Positions 22,606 to 35,107 of a stretch of DNA of 64,000 nucleotides are shown in pieces. The DNA lies in the NCBI GenBank assembly GCA_907163345.1, contig CAJQUN010000521.1, forward strand, positions 248,001 through 312,000. The letters run 5' to 3'. How positions within the stretch are numbered: position 1 is the stretch's first letter; each line of letters starts with the position of its first letter. The DNA comes from Haberlea rhodopensis. Taxonomy: Eukaryota; Streptophyta; Magnoliopsida; Lamiales; Gesneriaceae. Position numbers and translations under genes: made by a program. Below the pieces are notes generated by a model. That model made no database searches and was not told the origin of the DNA. It saw only the letters and a program-made list of their open reading frames with translations.

Positions 22606-24102
22606 CTATTTGCGCCCGAACCAATGTCTGGAATAGTCGCGCTGTTCGGTAGACGGTTGACGCGGACTTCGAGACCTTGGCTGGGAAGCAGGTCTGGAGT
22701 GATGTCCACCTTCAGAGGCAGCAAGTGCGTGCTGAGCTGGACATGATTCTCTTCGCGGTGGGGGAGCAGATGCAGTGGACTTGGACTGGTATTGGATAGG
22801 CTTTGGAAAGCCATCACTCAAATCCTGAAGCTGTGAAGCAAAGCCTCCTGCATAGTAGCTAGCTGCTCAGACAAGTGCTTCTTAGTGTCTTCAATTTTCT
22901 CCTCCAAGGCCAGTGTAGATGCAGCATGGAGAGAGTCATTATGCTGCTTCAGCTGGAGATTAGTTTGTGCTATCCTTGAAAATACATCGGCAAAGGCATC
23001 AAGAACGAATTGATGATTTCTGTTAACAGCAGTTTGAAGTCTGTCTAGGTCTCGATTTATATGCCCAAACTGATGATCTGTATGAAGCTGATGACTATCA
23101 ATAGCATTGCTAGCATTGCGTTCTTCAGACTTGAGTTTATTGATCTCACTAGCCAGCCTCGAGATCAACGTTGTCATATGGCCAAGCTATATTGTGAGAG
23201 CAGAAGGGCCTTCGATCGACAAAGGATCAGCAAAATCAAAAAAATCAGCAGAAGGATTATTTCCTACTGATTGCTCCAATGCCTCAGGCAGAGTGGCACC
23301 AGGTGTAGGATGCGAGCCAGTAGGAGCAAGTTGAGGGCTGGTGTGAGCATCAACTGCAGTTGAGGATACGCAGCGTCCAGGGGAGGTAGCAGCTGGATGA
23401 ATTTTTGAGGTTGAGGGGTTAATTTCAGAGGTTGTTGGTTGAGCAGGGGGTTCAACTTGTGGGGAGAGTTGGGTTTCAGGATGAGTTGGAGGGACAAGGG
23501 GTTCAACTTGTGGTGAGAGTTGGGTTTCAGGGTGAGTTGGAGGGACAAGGGGTTCAACTTGTGGTGAGAGTTGGGTTTCAGGGTGAGTAGGAGAAGGGAT
23601 TGATATGGATGGGGTAACCTGGGTAATTACCTTGTGAATGACACTGCCAACGTCTATGGAATCAATGTCCATATCCGGTTGAGGTGAGGCATCATCCAAA
23701 GTGGGTTCACCTGTGGAAACCATTTCCACAATACTTGGAATAGGAGGGATGGTAGGAGCTGAGCATGAGACAGTCAGAGCAGAGTCATCAGCCACCATTG
23801 GTTCAACTTGAGGAACCAGCACTGCAGTACTAGGAACATCAGGGATGGTTGGGACTAAGCTCAAGTCAGTAGGAGCGGAGTCAGCATCACCTGGTACAGT
23901 TGAGCATGAGTGCAGACCAGTACTGATTCTTAAGTCATGTAGAGCAGTCTCTGCCAGTTCAAGCTTGGGACCAAGAGCATTTAGCACAACTCGGTCATGA
24001 TTGGCAGTCCCAGCTGTAGCATTGAATTCATTCTGCCGGGATATGACCAGGGTCTGGAGTTCACCCACATAGATCATTAGGCGGAACACATCCCGGAGCT
24101 GG
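22606..24102 (-). pseudogene. Env-like ORF of Sirevirus-like element S, 5'-truncated
   Basis: The frame is open from the G1 junction at 24102 to a TAG at 23187-23189, then continues in the same frame to a TGA at 22818-22820. It is one ORF of about 425 codons with one stop, at a codon that was probably CAG. The first part is rich in Pro, Ser, Thr and acidic residues, with three tandem copies of PTHPETQLSPQVEPLVP (51-bp units, about 23449-23600). The second part (22818-23177) has heptad-like leucine/isoleucine spacing and looks like a coiled coil. An overlapping ATG (ATGA at 22821) opens a short basic, Ser/Arg/Pro-rich tail to 22606. Position before the 3' LTR and composition fit the env-like ORF of Sireviruses, whose function is unproven. 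I see no obvious signal peptide or membrane segment in the retained part. Confidence 0.6.
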
Positions 24103-24647
24103 TGTGATGTCCGGGGATTTACGATGTTAATCCCGGTGTGGTATTAATCCTTGATGGATTTTTGATTGTGGCAATTAGGAATTAATTGTGGTTTTGTGTC
24201 TCCCGAGGTTGTTTAATCGGGCATTTGGGATCGTTGGATCCAAGGGATGAGATTGTATTCTCATTTTGGTGAAAAACCTTTGGGACTTGGTGTCCGGGGT
24301 GCCTTATGTTGGGGCCAGTCTGAGGATTTGCTGTTGGAGATAGAGTTTTTGAAAACAGATGATTTTTAATGAATCATGATGTATTGGTGAAGGTATTGGT
24401 ATTTTGGGGCATTTTTGCTATATATACCAGTTGGACTCGGGATTCCGTCATTTGGAATCCATTTCTATCCTCTCCTCTCCCTCTCTCTCGCCTCTCTCAC
24501 CCCAAACCCTTCCCCTTTTTCCTTTGATGAGCAATCGATGGAGGCTCGTCCTATGAGCCGGATTTCTCGAAGATAAGTTGGTAAGTTTCTTCCCCTCGAC
24601 TTTGTCTTCGATTTGATAGTGATCTTGTTGGTTTTTGGTTAAGTTTT
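24103..24647 (+). mobile_element. G1 5' LTR, first part
   Basis: Starts TGTGATGTCCGGGGATTTAC, the same as the 3' LTR start at 63784. It stops where G is inserted, with GTTTT duplicated at 24643-24647 and 41553-41557. Confidence 0.9.
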
Positions 24648-27125
24648 TGTAAGGACCCCAAGCCCTTAACCCTTGATTAGTGTATTAATCATTATGTGTG
24701 GTACATGCTTTCAATATATCCAATCGGGAGACACAGATGATACTTTACCATTGAATGGCAATTACAAAATTTCTTTAATATTCAACATTAAGATCATCTC
24801 TACCCACAATTAGACTCATAGATTCCGCCCATTTCCATCCCCATTACACCACTTTTCACATGGTAGACTTTTATAAAAATTTGGGCAGAGTCTCCCCATA
24901 AATAGAGCCATCCCGAAATAAAAGCGCATCACAATATATAGTTCCCGGCCAGGGAAAACACATACTCAACAGAATACAGCAACGCTAAGTAAATTCCCAG
25001 CCAGGGAAGACACCACACATAAGACAACATAAATGGGTTTCAAAACCCACATAATACACCCATGACTCTCATATCATTAGCAATTCTACTCTTAATTGCA
25101 TGCAACATAGAATGAAAGAGAGAAAGGCTCATGCCTTTATATACAACCCATATACAAGCATAACCGTGCTCACATGCGAGCATCATAAATATGTATATAA
25201 CCTTCGGGTGTATATAAGTACTCTATACGATACCGTGCTCCATCAAGCCCTGGTACCACGATCCTGGGAGTACATCCAATCAACAGCTCGAGCTCAGCTC
25301 CACAGCCATCGATGTACCTGTTCACCTGCCCCAACAGAGACAGCCCCCAACGGGGTGAGCATACCAATACACAAAATCCCATAATCACAATAATGAAATT
25401 CATAATTTACAACAAAAGTAAATACTAATGAATTTTAAATGATACTCCCTGGATGGCAACGTCCTCATCCGGGATTCCGTGTACTGTCCCTGTTCTCACA
25501 ATCATCAAACTCATCAAATCTCAAAAATCAGTAAATCAACACATTGATTTAACTCATAGCATGCCTGATTCTCTAGTATCAATAATTAATAATTCCAAAT
25601 TCATTATACATACAAATATAGATATCTCGATATCTAATACTGATTTTTCGACTTTGCTACCAATCACAGATAGCTCAAATGCCTAGCATTTATTTTACCA
25701 ATTCTCCATTATACTTAGACATCTCATATGTCTTATAATGAATACATGATTCCACGATCATTCTCAGGCATCTCAAATGCCCTACAATAGTCATATAAAC
25801 CCAGTACCCCATATCTCTTATAAGGTCATACTACTCTAGTATCACGCACGCTTGTGGCGGCGATGTCAAGGTTAGGTCGCTTCATAGCTTCTCAACACAT
25901 ACATATAACCTTATGCACAATTATTCAATGAAATCAAAATACATTATGCATTTCACAATGCTCTAATATATAGTAATGCTCGTACGTCGCACGTACCTAA
26001 AATTTCCGAAGTCCGAGCCAAACCTTGCTCGAGTTCCACGCCCCGAGGAACGATGTGCTAACACGATAAATAATTCACAATTATTTACGAACATGCAACC
26101 CATACTCAAGCACACTCATAACCCTCAAAATATTGTCAACACACGACAATTAACCATTATCGAAATTGCTCAAGAACTCCCCACAAATTTTCGAACCTTC
26201 ACAACACAAATCGAACCCAAACTAAGCACCATAATACATCTAAAACATGAATTAATCGATCAATAGCAAGAATCATCACCCCTTGCCAAAAACCCCCAAA
26301 ATTCGAACATAAACCCCTCAAACATACTGGAAAAATTCGAACCATAAGCCACAAATTTTCGAACCAAATCCTCACGCCCAACAGCAAGAAATTCGAACCA
26401 TTAAGCAACAATTTTTTTGAACTACAAAGTAAGAAATTTTTGACCCAAATCAAAGCATAAAACGCCCCAAAAACACCTGAATAAAAGCCCCAAAATCGTA
26501 CCAAAAATCGAGCCCCAAATCGGACAAATTCCAGTTTCAAACCCTAGCGCTTTCTGCAGAAATCCGAACTCAAATCGCGACCAAACTTCGAATTGATGGT
26601 ATGGAGAGGTGCGCCTGGAAGAGACGAAGCTACCGGTGGGTCGGACGCGCCGAACAGCGGCTGGACGGCGGCGGGCGCACGCCTGGAAGCGGCAGGGGTC
26701 AAAGGGGATCGGGAATGGCGCGCGCGAGGAGAGAGAGGGAAGGTGGGGAAAATGGTTCCAATAATTAAAATCTCGGGTTCAACTGGTATTTATAGCAAAA
26801 ATACCCCGAAATACTAATAGCCCCACAAATACATCATGATTCATTAAAAATCATCTGTTTTCAAAAATTATCTCTCTAACTCAAAAACCCCCTACCGGTG
26901 CCCACACAAAGCACCCGAGATTCCGAGACACTTCAACAACCCAACTCTTAGGTTTTACACCGGAATGAGAACACAATCTCAACCTCGGGATCCAACGATC
27001 CCAACTACCCAAATAAACGAGCCCAGAAGGCCCAACACCGCGATTAAACTCAAATTCGCCACGTAAAACAATTTTAGGGGTTATTAACTCTCCGGGATTA
27101 ACATCCATAATCTCTGATCATCACA
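24648..27125 (-). mobile_element. G 3' LTR
   Basis: Minus-strand termini TGTGATGATCAGAG and GGGGTCCTTACA. A GC-rich stretch at 26590-26760 lies where G1 has its palindrome cluster, but no CGATCGATCG is present. Open frames across it are short and shared with the 5' LTR; I do not call them genes. Confidence 0.92.
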
Positions 27126-28313
27126 ATATCCCCCACTAAAAGAATTTCATCCTCGAAATTAGCACCGGTGTATCACGTAACACCCGGGCTACACAACAAC
27201 ATGAAGCGATAACCTCGATTCTTGACCATATCTGAATCGTCTTAATAAACGCGAGGATACTTACCTCACATCAAACTCTGAAACAGAGCGACCTACCAAA
27301 ACCAACTTATCACCCAAGAGGCAAAACATACTTCGATGCGGTTCATCCCAAAAGTCAGTCCCTCATGACTGCAAAACAACCAATACTTACGACTGTAGAT
27401 CAGACAGTCATCCTTGATCTAATACAACTAGTAAGAATGCAACATGAATGACACCTCAACCGTGAGAACGTTGACCTCGTGTCAATCTCTGGAGTGGAAT
27501 AGACTTCCAAATCCATCATAACCTCAAAGAGCGTCAGCACCACTCAACGCTAATAATCCAAAAGCAGTTAGTCAGCTGGAACTGCAAGGATTCGAATTGC
27601 TCCCGATTCCATCGTAGATATCATTCAAAGACATCTCTATCTTGACTCACGATGTCTAACATACATCGTTACGGGGGAAACATTAGTATACCACGGTGTA
27701 CACATACCAAACCTGGTTCCTGCTACACAGACCACCTTCATCCAAGGAGCAGTTGCACCCTCTGCAACTCGGATCGGGCAACTCACGGCCACCGATCCAC
27801 ACTCGAACACATCTCATAAGATGTCCACCTCCGGATATTCCAAGGATCACATCCTGATCATAAATAAACCATCGAGACTCCACAGAGTTTCAAATTCTGA
27901 AAGGGCATGCAATAAACCCATGGCATCCTCAACGCTTGTGCCAACAGCTACACCCAACCAATCCGAATTCCTCCCATCCCTTGATAATCCTAGGATTTAA
28001 CAATCCAAACTTGGGAAGGCTATCGCATAACTCGAAGGAAAACACCAACAAGGAAACACCTCAACCCACACAAGATAATCCCTCCTCAAAGGGAGTCAAC
28101 TAACTTCACGATTGTTTCTCATAATTTATCGTGCCATGGAGATTCCCAATCTCAAGGTGTTCAATATCTCTCATCAGAGATTTAACCATCCAAAAATAGT
28201 ATAACTCTATGCTTGACAAAAGGAAGTCAATAACTGGCATCCGTATACTCACCGGTATACCTGCCTAGGCACGGACATCACATGCATACTCAATGCACTT
28301 GGCTCGGGTATCT
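27126..28313 (-). other. G internal region, polypurine-tract side
   Basis: Polypurine tract (27126-27140, AGTGGGGGATAT on the minus strand) preceded in element sense by TTTCGAGGATGAAATTCTTT. The rest is the reverse of 62900-63780 of G1. No coding sequence recognised. Confidence 0.8.
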
Positions 28314-28885
28314 TGTAAGGACCCTGAACCTTAACAGTGAATTCAAGATATAAATAGGGCTAATATGCATTAAAGACATCTTAGGGTTCTGGTTTGATGT
28401 GAGCTCAATTAGGTTACAGGCCAAAATAAAACTTCAACATTTAATTAGTTACATTCTCGATCATGAATGTTTAAGTAATAGCATCAGACTACTTCTCGAG
28501 TAGAGACTATCCAAAATTTCCTGTACTCTATCTTCATTTATGCTTTCAACAGCTCACAGTTCAACCGACCCTCAGCCCCCTTGATTCAAAAGTGTACCTA
28601 CAGGAACAACTCACCATGAGCATATATATATATATATATCATCACTTAACACAATTTAACTTAATAAAGTAATTAAGCGTATGAAACGATTAATTGATAT
28701 GGTCTTTACCACATTAGCACATTTCATTGTTGTTCCTGTTTCACAAGCTTATACACAAAATCATTAGTTCACGATATAATGATCGATAACGCGTTTCCAA
28801 TTATAACCACAATAATTCACTTTAACCACTAGAATTGTGACTGTTCCGGTCCCAATACAACAGTGGAATTTTAGGACCCCTCGCT

Positions 28886-29037
28886 TCGACATATAGCGGC
28901 ATCATATGACATCCCTCGCTTCGACGATGACAGTGGCATGTTACCTCGCTTAGACATGACAGCGGCAAATATCATACTACCATCGCTTCATATGACAGCG
29001 GCAAGTACCTCCCTCGCTCGGAGATAAAGGCTACCGG
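28886..29037. repeat. Short-hairpin module in C2 3' LTR
   Basis: CCTCGCTTCGACATATAGCGG and related words repeat about every 35-45 bases, giving 4-5 bp stems CGCT/AGCG with 8-11 base loops. Confidence 0.7.
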
Positions 29038-29377
29038 AACATTCATCAATTCCCATCACATTAATCAATCACAATAGTTGATTCCATTATCACAGTAAAT
29101 CACAATCATTTCACATATATCATCACGTGTAAGGATTCACTATCCACAATGTACATAATTAAATGTATGGCACGTTTTACCGTCCGATGCTCGTACGTCT
29201 CACTACGTACCTTGGTTCCAAAAGTGGAGATATCGTGGACTTTATCTCCTAGGCTGTGTGGCTACCTGGGATGGTTCTACATAAACACATGAATCCATAT
29301 TAGAAACCAATAAAGGAACCATTATCAAAAACATCACCATTTAGAACAAAATCTCAAAATCCAAAATTTAAGCCTTG

Positions 29378-29590
29378 CGATCGATCGGTCCCAAGCCCCG
29401 ATCGATCGCCAAGTTGAGAAAAATAAGCATCTGAATACTGCCTCCACCGATCGATCGGGCCATTTTACCGATCGATCGAGACATCACACCGATCGATCGG
29501 TAAAAATCGCCGATCGATCGGTAAGCTCTTTTTACGCCTGGCTTAGGTACTGTCTTGCTCGATCGATCGGACCAAATTTCCGATCGATCG
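29378..29590. repeat. Paired palindrome cluster in C2 3' LTR, exact 21-bp phasing
   Basis: CGATCGATCG starts at 29378/29399, then a chain of four at 29448, 29469, 29490 and 29511, then 29560/29581. All five neighbour distances within groups are exactly 21 bp. Positions 29463-29478 and 29490-29505 are 16-bp perfect arms (TTTTACCGATCGATCG and complement) with an 11-nt spacer. Confidence 0.95.
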
Positions 29591-30406
29591 AGAAACCCTG
29601 TTTCAGCGAGAAACATCAAAGTATGAGCTTCTAACCACACCTATACTCAAGCACAACCAAAAGCAACCACCAAGCTCAACATATAACCACAAAACAACAT
29701 GAAAATACATCCCCCCCAAGTATAACAACATGATGGAACAAGATCCACCCCTTTTTAACCCCAAAATATGACACAAGAATGATTAAGAACCAACAAAACT
29801 TCATTACATTGATAGCTTACCCCTTAGGCTTCAAGATTTTTGCAAGGAATCACCAAAAGGACTCTTCTCAAACTTTTCTCCTTCTCCTCTTGCCAAGAAA
29901 CGAAAATGGGGTTTTCTTGCAAGAGATAAGGTGGAGGGATGGGGTCTTGGGGACAAAGGCTGGTAGAGAAAAAGGTGATGGGATGTAAAGATGTGAGCAA
30001 GTGGCTCATGCCATGTTATGGTTTAAAATGTGCATCAAGACCCAAGCATGATATATAAAATACCCTTACATGATATTTTAAAACCATTTTACCACAATGG
30101 ATCAAAGTCCCTATTAAAATCATGCTTTACCAAATGAACACAACTCATTACATTTAAACCATTAAAACACCCAAACACTCAACATGAATAACATGCACTC
30201 CGAAATGCTCTACCGGGTCACTCCTATCATGTGACTAAGCATTTTACCAAGATAATTTACGCCAACACAGAATTAATTATCACCATAAATCACATAAACA
30301 TGCCCAAATTGCATATAATTATTTCGGGGATATCACAATACTCCCCTACTTATAAGATTTCGCCCTCAAAATCACATGCACTTACCCAACCAAAACTAAA
30401 CATAAA

Positions 30407-33400
30407 TCACATACCAGAGAATAGTTCTGGGTAGTGCTGCACCATATGCCGTTCCGTCTCCCACGTGGCCTCTTCGACACCCCGACGATCCCACTGAACC
30501 TTGACCATCGGTATGACCTTGCTTCGAAGTCTGCGATCCTCTCGATCCCGAATTCTGACTGGCCGTTCAACATAGGATACATCTGAACTCAACTGAACCT
30601 CAGAAGGCTGCAACACATGAGACGGGTCCGGCTCATACTTCCTTAACATAGAAACATGGAAGACATCATGTATACCGGATAATGACGGTGGTAGGGCAGA
30701 CGGTAAGCCAAAGTGCCTATGCGCTGCAATATCTCGTATGGCCCAACATACCTCGGAGACAACTTCCCCCGCATACCGAAACGAACTACACCTCTGAAAG
30801 GTGAGATTTTCAGAAAGACCTTGTTCCTACTTGGAATTCCAATGGTCGCCGTCGTTTATTAGCATAGGCCGCTTGTCTATCTTGAGCCGCTTTCATTTTC
30901 TGACGGATCACTTTGATTTTCTCTTCCATTTCACGAATCAATTCCGGTCCTCCGACCGTCTTACTAGTCAAATCTTCCCAGTATAACGGTGACCTAAAAT
31001 TTCGACCGTAAAGGGCCTCAAATGGAGCCATCTGAATGCTCGCCTGATAACTGTTGTTGTAAGAGAACTCTACAAGTGGCACTGAATCTTGCCACGGAGT
31101 ATCGAACTCCAATACACATGCCCTCAATATGTCCTCAAGCGTCTGTATGGTACGCTCTGTCTGACCATCTGTCTGAGGGTGGTAAGCTGTACTCAGTCTC
31201 ACCTCTGTACCCAAAGCTGATTGAAGACCCTCCCAAAAGTGCGATGTGAACCGCGGGTCTCTATCGGATACAATCGAGACTGGAATGCCATGCAATCTTA
31301 CTACGTCCCGAACATATAACTGAGCCATCTTTAAGTATGTAAAAGTCATACTATATGGGATGAAGTGAGCCACTTTCGTCAGTCGATCTACAATCACCCA
31401 GATCGCGTCAAATCCGAGGCAGTCCTTGGCAAATGGGTCACGAAATCCATAGAGATGTGTTCCCACTTCCACTCTAGTATCTCTAAACTCTTCAACTCGC
31501 CTCCGGGCCTCTGCCTTTCTGCTTTCACTTGTTGGCAAATTAGGCACTTCTTAACGAATGACATAACGTCTCTCTTCATCCGTCTCCACCAAAATTGATT
31601 ACACAAGTCCTTGTACATCTTTATCCCACCTGGATGGATGCTAAATCTGCTACAATGAGCACGATCCAAGATTCCTTGGCGTAACTCTGGTGCCCTCGGC
31701 ACTACCCAACGGTTACCAAGCCTCAAGGAACCATCTTCTGCTACTCTGAACTTCGATAATTGACCCATTCGTAAATATGACAACCATCTCTGTACCTCAA
31801 CGTCTGACGTCTGAGCTTTCCTGATAAGTTCAAAGATGTCCGGTTCTGCCAATAAGGTCGACACCAGCACCGGCGATCCATCTAAATCAAAATCATATCC
31901 CAATTGACAACAAGAGGTCATTAAAGCCGATAGTTGAATCACATCATCTGCTGTATACTTCACTTTCCTGCTTAAGGCATCAGCGGTCAGGTTCGCCTTC
32001 CCTGGATGGTACTCTATCTCGCAATCATAGTCATTGAGTAAATCCATCCACCTCCTTTGCCTCATATTCAGTTCCGCTTGAGTAAATAGAAACTTCAAGC
32101 TCTTATGATCCGTATAAATGGTAAAGGATGTACCATAGAGATAATGTCGCCAAATTTTCAAAGCGAAAATAATGGCCGCCAGTTCCAAATCATGAACCGG
32201 GTACCTGGTCTCATGAGGCTTCAACTGCCTCGATGCATAAGCCACCACATGCTTATCCTGCATCAGTACACAGCCCAATCCTTGCAGTGATGCATCCGTG
32301 TACAAAGCGAACCGCTCGTTCTCCGAAGGAATTACTAGAACAGGTGCTGTAGTCAGTCGGTGCTTCAACTCTTGGAAGCTCTGCTCACATGCCTCAGACC
32401 ATGAAAACGGAACACCCTTCTGAGTCAACTGCGTCAACGGCTTAGTGATCTTAGAGAATCCCTCGACGAAACGTCGGTAGTAACCCGCTAAACCGAGGAA
32501 GCTACGGATCTCGGGCACAGATGTAGGCGCAGACCAATCCATCACTGCTTCCACTTTCCTGGGATCCATAGAAATCCCATCACTAGAAATCACATGCCAC
32601 AAAAATACAACGCTGCTCAGCCAAAATTCACACTTGCTCAGCTTTGCATACAACTGATTGTCCCGCAGAATCTGGAGCACTGTCCTCAAATGATTCCTGT
32701 GTTCATCCTCGCTCCGAGAATAGATAAGTATATCATCAATAAATACGATGACGAACTGATCCAAATAGGGTTGGAACACTCGATTCATTAAGCTCATGAA
32801 TACAGCCGGGGCGTTTGTCACTCCAAACGGCATAACCAAAAACTCATAATGACCATAACGGGTCCGGAAGGCCGTCTTCTGAACATCATCCTCTCTAACT
32901 CGAATCTGGTGGTACCCCGACCTCAAATCAATCTTACTATACAACCTCGTGCCCTGCAACTGATCAAATAAGTCATCGATCCGCGGAAGAGGGTATTTAT
33001 TCTTCACTGTGGCCTTATTCAATTGCCGGTAGTCGATGCACAACCGCATTGACCCATCCTTCTTTTTCACAAATAACACAGGCGTACCCCAAGGTGATAC
33101 GCTGGGGCGTATGTAACCCTTATCAAGGAGTTCCTGTAGTTGCTCTTTCAACTCCCTCAACTCTGCCGGTGCCATCCGGTAAGGGGCACGAGAAATAGCG
33201 GATGTCCCTGGTAATAATTCGATCCCGAACTCGACTTCCCTAATCGGCGGAAATCCGGGAATCTCTTCCGGAAATACATCGGCAAACTCAGCAACTACTG
33301 GAATATCTTCGACCCTTAATTCTTCTTTCTTTCCAGCAATGTCAATGGCATAAATAAGGTAACCTTCATGCCCACGTTCCAATAACTGGGTCATCTTTAA

Positions 33401-34909
33401 GGCCGATATCAATGGGATTCTTGAGCGGGAACCATCCCCATAAAAAGTCCACTGAATCCCCAAATCAGATCTGAACCGTACTGTTCTCTGTCTGCAGTCC
33501 ACCACTGCCTGATACCTGTTTAGCACATCAATCCCCACGATGCAATCAAAATCTGACATCTCCAAAACGATCAAATCTGACTTCAACTCATTGCCCTCAA
33601 AATAAATGAGGCCGTCATCAATGAACCGATCTGCAATCACACTTTTTCCAGCGGGTGTCGAAACCACAAGAGGCGTGGGTGACGGAGTCGTGCATATACG
33701 GTGCCTCTCCACAAAACTTGTCGACACAAAGGAGTGTGACGCACCTGTATCTATCAAAATATAAGCAGGATGCGTAAATAAATGACACGTACCCGCTATC
33801 ACTTCCTCTGGAGCTGCTGTAGCCTGCTCCCTGGTTAGGGCGTACACTTGCCCATGAGGTGGCCCCAACGGCTGTCCTCCCAATGGCCTCGGTGCAAATG
33901 GTGGTCTCTGCTGTGCTGGCCTGTCTGAAGGTCTCCCCATCGTATTCTGTGATCCTCCCCGGTTAGGACAATTCCGGGCCAAGTGGCCATGTTTACCACA
34001 TTCGTAACAAGCGTAGCATCCTTTCACTGAATGAGGTCCTCCGCACAGAAAACACTTAACCTTTTCAAAACTGCTAGCCTGAGACTGTCCCCTATGAGAC
34101 AGAGCATTACTTCCACGACCACCCCTTCCACGAGCATCATGCCATCTACCACTGAATCTGGAAGATGATGAGTTTCCCTTTGATTTAAAATGGTCGCCCC
34201 TTGGTTTCAAGTTTTCGGGAGTCGGCCTTTGTAATGGTGCTGGAGACGGTGCCACAGTCGGATATGCACCCACTCCTAACTCTGCCAGTTCAGCTCGTGC
34301 TAGGGCATCATCAAAACAAGTAGGACCATAAGTGATCACCCTATCATACAACTCCGGCCTCAAGCCTTTCATGAAGTTCCTCATCTTTGCTTGGGTGCTA
34401 GTGGCGATATGAGGTACATATCGAAGTAAGGAACAGTACTGGAGGGCATAGTCGGACACCGGCATAGTACCTTGCCTCAAGCTAGTGAATTCATCCTCTT
34501 TAGCCTGCCGTGCAGCCGCTGAGAAGTACCGGGTCAGAAATCGAGTCCTAAACAACTTCCAGTTTATTTCCTGACCCTGAGCCTCCTGTTCAATCACTGT
34601 GGTCTTCCACCACATCAACACCTTTTTGGCCAACTGAAATTCTGCTAGCCGTATCCACGCTGTCTTTGCGCACGGGGCAGCCACAAATATCTGCTCCAAC
34701 CTCTCTAGCCATTCCTCGGCCTTCTCCCCTGTTTCAGTCCCTTCAAAAGTCGGGGGCCGATAAGCTAGAAACTGCGTCAAACTCAGTTCTCCCGGCAATA
34801 ACTGTTGTTCGGACGGCTCTTCGCCCAAGGCTGGCGGCGGTAGGGGATTTGTATGTCTAGCACTAGCATTTACACTTATCGCATCACCAACATCAACATT
34901 CGCTGCCAT
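30407..34909 (-). pseudogene. gag-pol: C2 Tekay gag-pol polyprotein, three frameshifts
   Basis: Start ATG at 34909 (MAANVDVGD). Gag has the retrotransposon gag domain (LAYRPPTFEGTETGEKAEEW) and two CCHC knuckles (CFLCGGPHSVKGC, CYECGKHGHLARNC). Protease has ILIDTGASHSFVS. RT has CIDYRQLNKATVKNKYPLP, VMPFGVTNAPAVFM and the catalytic VIVFIDDILIYSR. RNase H has LYTDASLQGLGCVLMQ, DLELAAIIFAL and YTDHKSLKFL. Integrase has HPGGIKMYKDL, CLICQQVKAERQ, a core with VDRLTKVAHFIP, SDRDPRFTSHFW and YHPQTDGQTERT, then GPYEI and a chromodomain-like tail to 30407. One long frame covers 34909-31394. One-base deletions near 31418, 30827 and 30695 then break the integrase. FLGHVIS reads FLWHVIS. Catalytic residues remain, so inactivation is recent. 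Confidence 0.92.
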
Positions 34910-35107
34910 ACTGCAACACAAGGGTTAACAACAATATACAAAATAGTTCACATAATACATCGTTAGAAAACCATAACACGTTAGTGTAACAGTCACATGC
35001 TTCATATGCGTACAACATATTTAAAAGTAGACGCCTAGCCAACTTATTGCTAAGGCTACCCTTCACTCGTTCCCGGGTTCTCTAACCACTGCTCTGATAC
35101 AACTAAA
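34910..35107 (-). other. C2 leader with primer-binding site
   Basis: About 200 bp between 5' LTR and gag. The site 35091-35102 reads TTGTATCAGAGC on the minus strand against the expected TGGTATCAGAGC for initiator tRNA-Met, one mismatch at the second position. Confidence 0.8.

Larger units (their letters stand above)
20784..24102 (-). mobile_element. S: Sirevirus-like Ty1/copia element, 3' part
   Basis: 3' LTR 20784-22021 (1,238 bp, minus strand TGTTGAGAAACG...GATCCTAACA), a polypurine tract right after it (22022-22037, AAAAAGGGGGAAAT on the minus strand), a non-coding gap, and an env-like frame up to 24102, where G1 interrupts. The 'gtcatcaccaaaaaggggg' context before the LTR is typical of Sireviruses. 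Gag and pol are not in the window. Confidence 0.75.
28314..30337 (-). mobile_element. C2 3' LTR
   Basis: 2,024 bp, full-length Tekay LTR with (AT)n at 28621-28638, the short-hairpin module at 28886-29037 and the palindrome cluster at 29378-29590. Minus-strand ends TGTGATATCCCCGAAAT and AGGGTCCTTACA. Confidence 0.95.

Noticed and set aside
26593..26817. GC-rich frame in the G LTR (also 41021-41266) as a host exon
   Set aside because: It lies in both LTRs of G, with no splice or domain support, and is interrupted differently in each copy.
29378..29590. Microsatellite (CGAT)n explanation for the clusters
   Set aside because: Each copy stops at about 2.5 units and the copies are separated by different 9-13 base spacers at near-constant steps, which slippage alone does not give.
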